Shown: positions 1 through 6,425, numbered from the stretch's first letter. The stretch: 9,320 bases of DNA from 66-474 sp035717365 (GCA_035717365.1 DASTIS010000265.1:1-9320), one strand, 5' to 3'. The notes: generated from the sequence alone by a model not told the origin. Program-made: numbers and translations.

Positions 1-96
1 GCGCGCGTCCTGGCGTGCAAGCTCAGGCAACAGGAAGACTCCGATCTGGCTGCTGGCACCCGCAACCAGCACCGTCCCCGTTCGCCAATTATCCAT
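1..96 (-). CDS. NAD(P)-dependent epimerase/short-chain dehydrogenase-like protein, N-terminal fragment
   Basis: Only the first 32 codons are present; the gene continues past the left edge. From the ATG at 96 the peptide begins MDNWRTGTVLVAGASSQIG and continues through a hydrophobic helix (VFLLPELARQ). This is the first beta-strand, glycine-rich turn and first helix of a Rossmann fold. The turn GASSQIG (residues 13-19) fits the nucleotide-binding loop of extended SDR/NAD-dependent epimerase-dehydratase proteins, with Ser replacing the middle Gly. The substrate cannot be judged from this fragment. It starts 46 bp after the stop of the upstream repeat-protein gene on the same strand, so cotranscription as relA-repeat protein-epimerase is possible. 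No strong ribosome binding site is visible before the ATG. The Rossmann start is seen directly; the family name is inferred. Confidence 0.72.
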   Translation of the reverse strand, partial: MDNWRTGTVLVAGASSQIGVFLLPELARQDAR

Positions 97-142
97 GTCG
101 CGATTTTCGCCCACGCAACAGGTCACTCCGGCACTGCAGCAT

Positions 143-1831
143 TCAGGGATGACCGCTGCCGACCGTGGCCTCGAGTTCGCCGATCCTCGGGTCCCCGGGA
201 ACCAGCCTCTCGGCTTCCTGCAACGCCGTGCGCGCCGCGGCGGAACGACCCTGCTTCACATCCCGGTCGGCGCGGTCCAACCACGCGCGACCGAGCTGAT
301 GCCGCATCGTCGGCGCCGCGCCACTACCCGGATCCAGTTGCTCCAGCGTTGCCAGCATGTCGTGGGCATGTTCGAGGTTGCCGCTTTGCAGCGCCTTCGC
401 GAACTGGTCGCGGGTCATCGCCGGCAATGCGTCCAGGCCGGCCTGGGCGCGCGCGTTGTTGCCGTCGAGGGCGAGCGCGGCGCGGTACAGGTCGTACGCG
501 CTGTCGCCCGGGGGCAGCATGATGTCGCCCTTGTGCGCGGCGGCATCGGCACGCAGGACCAGTCGCGCAACTTTGGCCGATTGCGCCGGCGTCACGGTCG
601 GTGCGGCGGTCGGTGCGGCCGTGCCGGATGCATTCGCGCCCGTTGCGCCCGCGGCAAGACGCGCACGCGCGGCCACCAGGTCCGCTGATTGCGGCGTCAG
701 TTCGGCGGCCTTGTCGAGCAGGATCTTCGCGTCGCTCGCGTGCCCGGAGTCGATCGCGGCGTTGGCCTGCACGACCAGCGCATCGGCGACCTTGCCCAGG
801 CCCGCTTGCGCCTTCGCATTGCCGGGGTCGGCCGCCAGCGCCGCCTTGAACTGGGCCTCCGCATTGTCGTTGCCGGTGCCAGTGATCCTGCCCGCCCGCA
901 AGGCCGCTTCGCCCTGCGCGAGATACCGGTCGCGCTGCGCTGCCGCGGCACGCTCGGCCGCGCCGACCGCTGCCCGCAGATTCGGCAATTGCGAATAGCG
1001 GGGCAACAGCCTGGCGAGAACGGACAGCGCCTTTTTGGCGCCGACCAGGTCGTTGTTGCCGAGCCTGGTCTGGATGCGCGTCGCGAGCACGTCGCCCACC
1101 TGGTCCATGCCGTGGCGCGCGACCGCATTGTGCGGATCGCCGGCCAGCACCTTGCCGAACAATGCCGCGGCGCCGCCGCTGCCGTCGATGCGGCCGTTCG
1201 CGAGCGCGGCGCGCGCCTGGGTGATCAGCACGTTGACGTTCGCGTTGTGCAAAACCGCCCTGGCGATCGCCTTGTCCACCTCTTCGACGCCGGCACCGCC
1301 GCCCAGCAAGCTGCGCGCCTGCTCCAGCGACGTGCGCGCGTCGGCATAATCGTGCCGCTTCAATGCCGCCTGCGCGCGTTCCAGTTCGGCGTTGCCGACC
1401 GTCTGCAGCCCCTTGAGCGCACGCTCGTTGTCCGGATCCATGACCCGCGCGGCTTCGTACAAGTCACGCGCACTGTCGGGCCCGCCCACCAGCTTGCCGG
1501 ACGCGAGCGCGCCGTCGGCTCGCGTCAGCAACGAATTGAGCTGCGTCTGCGGCAACATCGAGCGCAGCATCGTCTGGTTGGTGAATGCCCATGCGCCGAC
1601 GCCGGCCAGGATCAGGACGACGATCAGCGCGGCCCACCTCCAGCGTCGGGGGTTGCGTGGCGCGCGCTCGCGGGACGTCCGGGCGGCGAACGGCGGGCGG
1701 CGCGGCGGCGGCGTGGATGGACCGGAACGCTTGGCACGCCGATCCGTGCCGGCATCCAGCTGGTCGAGGTTGCCCAGCACCGGCTCGGTGCGGGGCGGTG
1801 TGCCGCGGGAAGAATCGCGCCGTCCATTCAT
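143..1831 (-). CDS. Membrane-anchored TPR-like repeat protein of unknown function
   Basis: The start chosen is the ATG at 1831 (562 aa). The frame stays open to an ATG at 1939, which would add 36 residues, but those codons include several GGA, TTG and CGA codons unlike the rest and have no better ribosome site, so the shorter form is preferred with modest confidence. Layout: a basic, Pro/Arg-rich cytoplasmic N-terminus (residues 1-65), one transmembrane helix (about 66-84, ALIVVLILAGVGAWAF), then an Ala-rich helical periplasmic part. The latter is built from about four units of roughly 95-110 residues (starting near 98, 199, 300 and 419) plus a last half unit. Each unit carries a TPR-like signature such as AALAADPGNAKAQAGL. 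An Ala/Thr/Pro-rich linker lies near 395-415. There is no enzymatic motif. Such repeats usually scaffold protein complexes. It follows relA on the same strand. The name is by architecture only; the specific role is unknown. Confidence 0.8.
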   Translation of the reverse strand: MNGRRDSSRGTPPRTEPVLGNLDQLDAGTDRRAKRSGPSTPPPRRPPFAARTSRERAPRNPRRWRWAALIVVLILAGVGAWAFTNQTMLRSMLPQTQLNSLLTRADGALASGKLVGGPDSARDLYEAARVMDPDNERALKGLQTVGNAELERAQAALKRHDYADARTSLEQARSLLGGGAGVEEVDKAIARAVLHNANVNVLITQARAALANGRIDGSGGAAALFGKVLAGDPHNAVARHGMDQVGDVLATRIQTRLGNNDLVGAKKALSVLARLLPRYSQLPNLRAAVGAAERAAAAQRDRYLAQGEAALRAGRITGTGNDNAEAQFKAALAADPGNAKAQAGLGKVADALVVQANAAIDSGHASDAKILLDKAAELTPQSADLVAARARLAAGATGANASGTAAPTAAPTVTPAQSAKVARLVLRADAAAHKGDIMLPPGDSAYDLYRAALALDGNNARAQAGLDALPAMTRDQFAKALQSGNLEHAHDMLATLEQLDPGSGAAPTMRHQLGRAWLDRADRDVKQGRSAAARTALQEAERLVPGDPRIGELEATVGSGHP

Positions 1832-1983
1832 GCCGAATCCATCGCCGGATCGCAATCCGGTGTAGTCATCTCCGATCGTGGGACCACGGCGGCCGTTCGC
1901 CGGTTCCGGCGCACGCAGGCGGTGCGCAAGCCCGGGCATCTTAACATTCGATCGGGCGCGGTCCCCGCGACGGCGGCAGTCAT

Positions 1984-4080
1984 TCAGCCACCGGCAAGCC
2001 GCCGCACGTCGGTCACGTTGGACAATGCCGCGATCTTCACCAGCAGGGCCGACAGCTCGCCATGGTCGTGCACCCGCAGTGCAAAACGCATCGCCACTTC
2101 GCCATGGTCCCGGTCGCTGTGACTTTCCGAGGCAACGATCCGTGCGCCGGCGTTGGCGATGACGTTGGTCACGTCGCGCTGCAGGTCGCGCCGGTCGTAA
2201 CCCACCACGGCGATGGCGACTTCGTAGGCACGGTCCGGCGCACTCTGCCAGCGGACCTCGATCACCCGTTCGGGATTGCGTGCGCGCAGCCTTGCCAGCG
2301 CCGCGCAGTCGGCGCGGTGCACGGTGACGCCGCGGCCACGCGTGACGTAACCGGCAACGTCATCGCCGGGCAACGGCCGGCAGCAGCGCGCGAGCGTGGT
2401 CATCAGGTTGCCGACGCCTTCGACCGTGAGCGCGCCGGGCTTGCCGGATTCGCGCGACGGCGACCGCGGGCGCGCCGGTTGCTGCACGGCGGGCTGCGAG
2501 GGCGCGGTCATCTCCAGCAGCGCGCGCGTCAATTGCACCGGGCCCGTCTCGCCCAGCGCCAGGGCGACCAGCAGGTCGTCGCGCCCCTTGCGTCCCAGCT
2601 TCGCGGGCAATCGATCGAGCACCTCCTCGGACACCGCCAGCCGGCGCACCTCGCGGTCCAGCATCTGGCGTCCCGCCGCGATGTTGGCGGCAAGGTCCTC
2701 GCGCCGGAACCACGCGCGAACCTTGCCGCGGGCGCTGGCCGTGTTGAGGTAACCCCGTTGTGGCGACAACCAGTCGCGGCTGGGCGCGGGTTCGCGCGCG
2801 GTCAGGATCTCGACCCGGTCGCCACTGGCGGGTTGATGGGTCAGCGGCACGATGCGGCCGTTGACCTTGGCCCCGCGGCAACGATGTCCGACCATGGTAT
2901 GCACGTGGTAGGCAAAATCGAGCACCGTCGCTCCTGCCTGCAGGTCGATGACCTTGCCCTGCGGGGTCAACACGTAGACCCGTTCTTCGGCCAACTCCGA
3001 ACGCAGCTCGGCCAGCAGCGCGCCATCGTCCCCGCCCTCGCCGCGTGCATCGAGCAGCCTGCGCATCCACGCGACCCGCGCCTGGTACCCGCTGTCGCCC
3101 GCGCCGCCTTCCTTGTATCGCCAGTGCGCGGCCACGCCGAGTTCGGCCCCGCGATGCATCTCCTCGGTGCGGATCTGCACCTCCAGCGTCTTGCCGTCCG
3201 GCCCGATTACCGCGGTATGCAGCGAGCGGTAATTGTTGCCCTTGGGACGCGCAATGTAATCGTCGAACTCCTGCGGAATGATCGACCACAATCCGTGCAC
3301 GATGCCCAGCACCGCGTAGCAATCGGCAACGCTGCCGGTCAGCACGCGCAACGCGCGGATGTCGTACAACTCGCCGAACCCCACGCCCTTGCGCTGCATC
3401 TTCTTCCAGATCGAATAGATGTGCTTGGCACGTCCCTGGACGCTGGCATCGATGTGCTGCCGGCGCAAGGCCCCGCGCAACGCATCGGCACAGTCGCGGA
3501 TCCAGGCCTCGCGGTCGGCGCGCCGTTCGTCGAGCAGCCCGGCGATGCGGTGATAGACCCCGGGCTGCATGTAACGGAAGGCGAGGTCCTCCAGCTCCCA
3601 TTTCCACTGGCCGATGCCGAAGCGGTTGGCGAGCGGCGCATGGATGTCGTGGGTGAGCCGCGCGAGTTCGCGGCGTTCGGCTTCCGGCAGCGAGACGGCC
3701 GCGCGCATCGCCGCCAGTTGGCGTGCGAGCAGCAGGTACACCACCCGCAGGTCACGGATGATCGCCAGCAGCAACCGGCGCAGCCCCTCGGCGCTTCCCT
3801 TGCCGTCGTGCGCGGCATGCAACGCCCACACGCGCTCGGCCTGCTGCTGGCCCTCGACCAGCCGCCGCACGGATTTCGATGCCTGGTCCATCGCCGCGCG
3901 CCACGTGGCGGGCTGCGCGCACGCCACCGCATACCAGGCGGCAGCGATGCGCGTATCGTCGTCGCAATCCAGATCGCGCAGCAAGGCATCGGTCGCCGAC
4001 CACAGGGCGTGCCCGGCAGCCGGCAACCCCGCGACGGGAACGCCGTGCTCCGGATCCGACTTTGTTCGGGAGGGACTCAT
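1984..4080 (-). CDS. relA: GTP pyrophosphokinase RelA, (p)ppGpp synthetase I
   Basis: A ribosome-associated enzyme that transfers pyrophosphate from ATP to GTP/GDP to make (p)ppGpp during amino-acid starvation. The 698-aa form starts at ATG 4080 (MSPSRTKSD); an upstream in-frame ATG at 4191 would nearly abut the divergent gene and adds unlikely sequence. Domains: a degenerate HD domain (about 20-180) without the HDxxED hydrolase residues, with APLANRFGIGQWKWELEDLAFRY at its end; the synthetase domain (about 200-330) with YDIRALRV at 239, the acidic EFDD motif at 271-274, NNYRSLHT near 282-289, and QIRTEEMH at 302; TGS (about 366-428); a helical domain; the zinc-finger/CC domain with C566, C567, H588 and C592 (ARCCRPLPGD, HRADC); and a C-terminal ACT/RRM domain (about 618-698). 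The EFDD motif and missing hydrolase site mark the monofunctional RelA type rather than SpoT. Length and order match E. coli RelA closely. Confidence 0.97.
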   Translation of the reverse strand: MSPSRTKSDPEHGVPVAGLPAAGHALWSATDALLRDLDCDDDTRIAAAWYAVACAQPATWRAAMDQASKSVRRLVEGQQQAERVWALHAAHDGKGSAEGLRRLLLAIIRDLRVVYLLLARQLAAMRAAVSLPEAERRELARLTHDIHAPLANRFGIGQWKWELEDLAFRYMQPGVYHRIAGLLDERRADREAWIRDCADALRGALRRQHIDASVQGRAKHIYSIWKKMQRKGVGFGELYDIRALRVLTGSVADCYAVLGIVHGLWSIIPQEFDDYIARPKGNNYRSLHTAVIGPDGKTLEVQIRTEEMHRGAELGVAAHWRYKEGGAGDSGYQARVAWMRRLLDARGEGGDDGALLAELRSELAEERVYVLTPQGKVIDLQAGATVLDFAYHVHTMVGHRCRGAKVNGRIVPLTHQPASGDRVEILTAREPAPSRDWLSPQRGYLNTASARGKVRAWFRREDLAANIAAGRQMLDREVRRLAVSEEVLDRLPAKLGRKGRDDLLVALALGETGPVQLTRALLEMTAPSQPAVQQPARPRSPSRESGKPGALTVEGVGNLMTTLARCCRPLPGDDVAGYVTRGRGVTVHRADCAALARLRARNPERVIEVRWQSAPDRAYEVAIAVVGYDRRDLQRDVTNVIANAGARIVASESHSDRDHGEVAMRFALRVHDHGELSALLVKIAALSNVTDVRRLAGG

Positions 4081-4182
4081 GATTGCGGGAAAGCACCTGC
4101 ACGTGGAAGGAAAGACCACCGAAAGGCAACCAGTGTATTGAATCGGACACCACAAGAACCCCGTGCGGCAGGCATGGGGCAC

Positions 4183-4191
4183 TGCTATCAT
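4183..4191 (+). promoter_or_regulatory. Extended -10 promoter element upstream of the secreted-protein gene
   Basis: TGCTATCAT contains a TGn extension and TATCAT (5 of 6 to TATAAT). It lies 8 bases before the ATG at 4200. No good -35 hexamer is visible at 16-18 bp, which an extended -10 can tolerate. If used, transcription would start about at 4198-4200, giving a leaderless or almost leaderless mRNA. Confidence 0.45.
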
Positions 4192-4199
4192 CGCCGCTC

Positions 4200-4664
4200 A
4201 TGCACACTCGACTGATGTTGCCGGCCGCCTTGGCCATGCTTATTGCCGCCATGCCGGTCATGGCACAACAGTTTTCCTCGCTTGAGGAACGCATGTCCGC
4301 GGCCGACTTCAAGGCCGCCGGACTCGACAAACTCTCGCCACAGGAAATCCAGTTCCTGGACGACTGGCTGCGTACCCACGAGCAGGTCAAGACCGTCAGC
4401 GCGAGCGGCAAACCGGTGTTCTACCCGGACAACAAACCGCGCGACCGGTTCGCCTCGCATCTGGTCGGACACTTCAACGGCTGGGCCGGGCATACCGTGT
4501 TCACCCTCGACAACGGCCAGGTGTGGGAACAGGCTGAATCCGGCGCCTATTCCTGTCCGGACGTGGACAACCCGCAGGTCACCATCAAGCCGATGATCCT
4601 GGGAAGTTGGTTGATGTACGTGCAGGGCTGCAACCAGAGCGTGCGCGTCCAACGCGTGAAATAG
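4200..4664 (+). CDS. Small secreted protein of unknown function
   Basis: A 154-aa protein starting at ATG 4200. A classical Sec signal peptide is clear: MHTRL, a hydrophobic core to about residue 20, and a likely signal peptidase I site after AMA (VMA-QQ, around residue 22). The mature protein begins with an acidic helical stretch (SSLEERMSAADFKAAGLDKLSPQEIQ) and continues with a beta-rich part containing FNGWAGHTVFTLDNGQVWEQ and VTIKPMILGSWLMYV. Two cysteines, C119 and C144, could form a disulphide. The pattern (a GW-x-G strand, LDNGQVW, then a VTIKP strand) resembles small periplasmic proteins annotated as hypothetical in Xanthomonadaceae, as recalled and not checked. The frame is open further upstream, but the signal peptide fixes this start. 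It diverges from relA across 119 bp. I do not assign a function. Confidence 0.85.
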   Translation: MHTRLMLPAALAMLIAAMPVMAQQFSSLEERMSAADFKAAGLDKLSPQEIQFLDDWLRTHEQVKTVSASGKPVFYPDNKPRDRFASHLVGHFNGWAGHTVFTLDNGQVWEQAESGAYSCPDVDNPQVTIKPMILGSWLMYVQGCNQSVRVQRVK

Positions 4665-4740
4665 GCCCGCGTCGCCCCCATCTGTCTTTCCAGGGCCGGT
4701 ACGGGCATGATGGCACGTGCCGCGTCCTTGTCGGTCATGC

Positions 4741-4745
4741 GAGGA
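4741..4745 (+). promoter_or_regulatory. Shine-Dalgarno site deciding the GTG start at 4753
   Basis: GAGGA sits 7 nt before the GTG at 4753. The only upstream ATG in frame (4717) has no comparable site and would add a 12-residue Cys/Arg-rich tail before the membrane helix, so the GTG is favoured. Confidence 0.6.
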
Positions 4746-4752
4746 TGGTGAC

Positions 4753-5178
4753 GTGCTGGAAATCTGGCTGCCACTGTTGGGTTTCGCCCTGATCGGGTGG
4801 GCGTGGTATCACGTCCTGCGCCTGCGCGAGCATGCGACTTCGCAGGCGCGCCGGCTCTGCGAACGCCACGGCTTGCAGCTGCTCGACGACAGCGTCGCGT
4901 TGCATCGCCTGCGCGTGGACCGACGCCGCTCCGGATGGCGCGTTGCGCGCGAATACCGTTTCGAGACCAGCCGCGGCGGCAACGATCGTCAGGCGGCCGG
5001 CTTCACGTTGTTGCGCGGCCGCATCGTGGGTGCACGCATGCCCGCGTCCGAACGTGTCGAGCAGCCCGCACCGACGCACGTGATCCGCATGGCGCCCCGC
5101 ATTCCGACGCCGGCGACCGCCGTCGAGGCCGGCACCAACGTGATTCCGATCGAACGCGTGCCGCGAACGTTGCACTGA
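4753..5178 (+). CDS. DUF3301 family membrane-anchored protein
   Basis: A 141-aa protein with a GTG start at 4753, preceded by GAGGA. An N-terminal transmembrane helix (about residues 3-20, IWLPLLGFALIGWAWYHVL) is followed by a basic stretch and the family signature: ARRLCERHGLQLLDDSVAL (about 32-50), RLRVDRRRSGWRVAREYRFETS, then a strand with GFTLLRGRIVGAR. This order (membrane helix, C-ERHGLQLLDD-VAL, R-YRFE-S, a G-TLL-G strand) matches DUF3301 as I know it; the function of the family is not established. After about residue 100 a Pro/Ala-rich extension ends in NVIPIERVPR. Lying 88 bp after the secreted-protein gene on the same strand, it could share its transcript. It converges on sspB with 46 bp between the stops. 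Confidence 0.82.
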   Translation: MLEIWLPLLGFALIGWAWYHVLRLREHATSQARRLCERHGLQLLDDSVALHRLRVDRRRSGWRVAREYRFETSRGGNDRQAAGFTLLRGRIVGARMPASERVEQPAPTHVIRMAPRIPTPATAVEAGTNVIPIERVPRTLH

Positions 5179-5224
5179 CCGCGACGATTTCAGACCGACA
5201 CGCGGACCCGAAAGTGCCTGCGCG

Positions 5225-5725
5225 TCATTTCACGACATGCAGGCTCGGTTTGCCCTTGGGCCGTGCCTTGTCGGGATCGCCGCCGTCGGTGGGGGCGGCA
5301 TCTCCGCTGTCACCGGATCCCGACGCGTCCTGTGCCAGGGTCGGCACGGATTGCAGTGGTGCCTTCGAGGGCGGCGCCGGCGAGGATTCCGGGGACTCCT
5401 CCGCGACCGTTCCCGCAGCGCCCTCCGCCAACAACATGCCCTGGCCATTTTCGCGCGCGTAGATCGCCTGCACGGCGGCAATCGGCAGCGTGACGGCATG
5501 GCTGACGCCACCGAAGCGGGCCATGAAGGTAATCGCGTCGTTGCCGATTTCCAGATGCGTCACCGCGCGCGGCGCGAGGTTGAGCACCACCCTGCCTTCG
5601 CTGATCGCCTGCGGCGGAACCCGCAGGTCCGGCTGCGTGGCATCGGCCACGACGTACGGGGTCAGGCCGTTGTCGCAAATCCACTCGTGGACCGCCCGCA
5701 GCAGATACGGGCGATTCGAGGTCAT
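5225..5725 (-). CDS. sspB: SspB, ClpXP protease specificity-enhancing factor
   Basis: A cytosolic adaptor that tethers ssrA-tagged peptides from stalled ribosomes to the ClpXP protease. The 166-aa protein starts at ATG 5725 (MTSNRPYLLRAVHEWICDNG). The folded substrate-binding domain covers about residues 1-105: YLLRAVHEWICDNGLTPY, then VVLNLAPRAVTHLEIGNDAITFMARFGGVSHAVTLP and AVQAIYARENGQGM, all typical of SspB. A flexible acidic, Pro/Ser/Gly-rich linker (about 106-156) follows. The tail KGKPSLHVVK (157-166) corresponds to the ClpX-binding XB motif, usually ending in LRVVK, here with His for Arg. The gene starts 14 nt after the sspA stop, so the two are almost certainly cotranscribed. No Shine-Dalgarno is visible before the ATG; a run of seven C lies there instead, which suggests coupling to sspA translation. 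Confidence 0.95.
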   Translation of the reverse strand: MTSNRPYLLRAVHEWICDNGLTPYVVADATQPDLRVPPQAISEGRVVLNLAPRAVTHLEIGNDAITFMARFGGVSHAVTLPIAAVQAIYARENGQGMLLAEGAAGTVAEESPESSPAPPSKAPLQSVPTLAQDASGSGDSGDAAPTDGGDPDKARPKGKPSLHVVK

Positions 5726-5739
5726 GGTGGGGGGGTTGG

Positions 5740-6366
5740 TCACAGCTCGCCCAACAGGCGCTCTTCGGCGGTGAGGCTGCGCGCGAACCCCTGGCTGCGA
5801 AACAGCCGCTCGCCGTAATCCACGATCGGCTTGGCCTCCTTCGGCAGCGACACGCCCAGCGAGGGCAACCGCCAGACCACCGGCGCCACCAGACAATCGG
5901 CGAGGCTGATTTCGGGGTTGAGGAAAAACTTGGCGGCCTTGAACAGCGGCAACGCGGTCATCAGGTGCTCGCGCAAACGCTTTCGCGCCGACTCGGCGGC
6001 ACGCCCCCCGGCCCTGATCGCGGCAACCTCGGGCACCCAGTCTCGCTCGATCCGCACGCAGGCGAGTCGAAGACGCGCGCGCGACAGCGGATCGACCGGC
6101 ATCAGCGGCGGGTGCGGGTAGCGCTCATCGATGTATTCGCACACCACGTCCGGCTCGTAGAGGATCAGGTCGCGGTCCTGGAGGGTCGGGGTATCGCCAT
6201 AGGGATTGATTTCCAGCAGCTCATCGTGCGACGTGCCGGGCGTCACTTCGACGCGGTCGTAGACCACGCCCTTGGCGGCAAGCACCAGGCGGACCCGATG
6301 CGATTGCACGTCGTCGGGCGCGGTGAACAGGGTCAGCACGGTGCGGGTGTGAGCGTTTTGGATCAT
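5740..6366 (-). CDS. sspA: SspA, stringent starvation protein A (GST-fold RNA polymerase-associated protein)
   Basis: A glutathione-S-transferase-fold protein that binds RNA polymerase and changes transcription in stationary phase and starvation; it lacks GST activity in known members. The chosen start, ATG 6366, has GGGGGA seven bases upstream and gives 208 aa; an ATG at 6381 would add five residues. The thioredoxin-like N-domain (about 9-80) contains LTLFTAPDDVQSHRVRLVLAAKG, INPYGDTPTL and DVVCEYIDERY. The loop PHP falls at residues 84-86, as in E. coli SspA, where this surface patch is needed for activity. The helical C-domain includes LSRARLRLACVRIERDW, PLFKAAKFFLNPEISLADCLVAPVVWRL and a C-terminal SLTAEERLLGEL. 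It sits 88 nt downstream of petC and 14 nt upstream of sspB. The identity is recognised from several long conserved stretches. Confidence 0.95.
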   Translation of the reverse strand: MIQNAHTRTVLTLFTAPDDVQSHRVRLVLAAKGVVYDRVEVTPGTSHDELLEINPYGDTPTLQDRDLILYEPDVVCEYIDERYPHPPLMPVDPLSRARLRLACVRIERDWVPEVAAIRAGGRAAESARKRLREHLMTALPLFKAAKFFLNPEISLADCLVAPVVWRLPSLGVSLPKEAKPIVDYGERLFRSQGFARSLTAEERLLGEL

Positions 6367-6373
6367 GCCAGTG

Positions 6374-6379
6374 TCCCCC
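6374..6379 (-). promoter_or_regulatory. Shine-Dalgarno site deciding the sspA start at 6366
   Basis: On the minus strand GGGGGA is placed 7 nt before the ATG at 6366. The alternative ATG at 6381 overlaps the upstream side of this site and has only AAGG at a 3-nt spacing, so 6366 is the better start. Confidence 0.55.
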
Positions 6380-6390
6380 ATGGGCCTTGT

Positions 6391-6425
6391 GGGTCCGGTG
6401 ACGCGACAGTCCCGGGTCTGGTGAC
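6391..6425. repeat. 12-bp direct repeat pair in the petC-sspA gap
   Basis: GGGTCCGGTGAC (6391-6402) and GGGTCTGGTGAC (6414-6425) match at 11 of 12 bases and are 23 bp apart start to start. They lie entirely between the petC stop and the sspA start. Two copies about two helical turns apart could be an operator, but a chance repeat in GC-rich DNA is also possible. Confidence 0.4.

Noticed and set aside
689..2122. Long open frame (477 codons) on the plus strand opposite the repeat protein
   Set aside because: The minus-strand frame has a membrane helix and regular repeats; the plus-strand frame is Arg/Gly/Ala-rich with no recognisable features.
4133..4150. GTGT-N10-ACAC inverted repeat in the relA divergent region
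   Set aside because: Four-base arms are too short to distinguish from chance.
4081..4199. Minus-strand promoter for relA in the divergent gap
   Set aside because: TACACT is visible, but only poor -35 matches occur at workable spacing, so no specific promoter is called.
2062..4215. Long open frame (717 codons) on the plus strand opposite relA
   Set aside because: It is an antisense shadow caused by GC-rich third positions; relA is unmistakable and the antisense product is low-complexity, rich in Arg, His, Gln and Ala, with no domain.
4712..4721. Perfect 10-bp palindrome GGCACGTGCC before the DUF3301 gene
   Set aside because: A single short palindrome is expected often in GC-rich DNA; no second copy or promoter spacing supports an operator.
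5179..5224. Possible bidirectional terminator between the convergent DUF3301 and sspB genes
   Set aside because: Only a 5-bp ACGCG/CGCGT stem with a 16-nt loop and no T-run on either strand; too weak to call.
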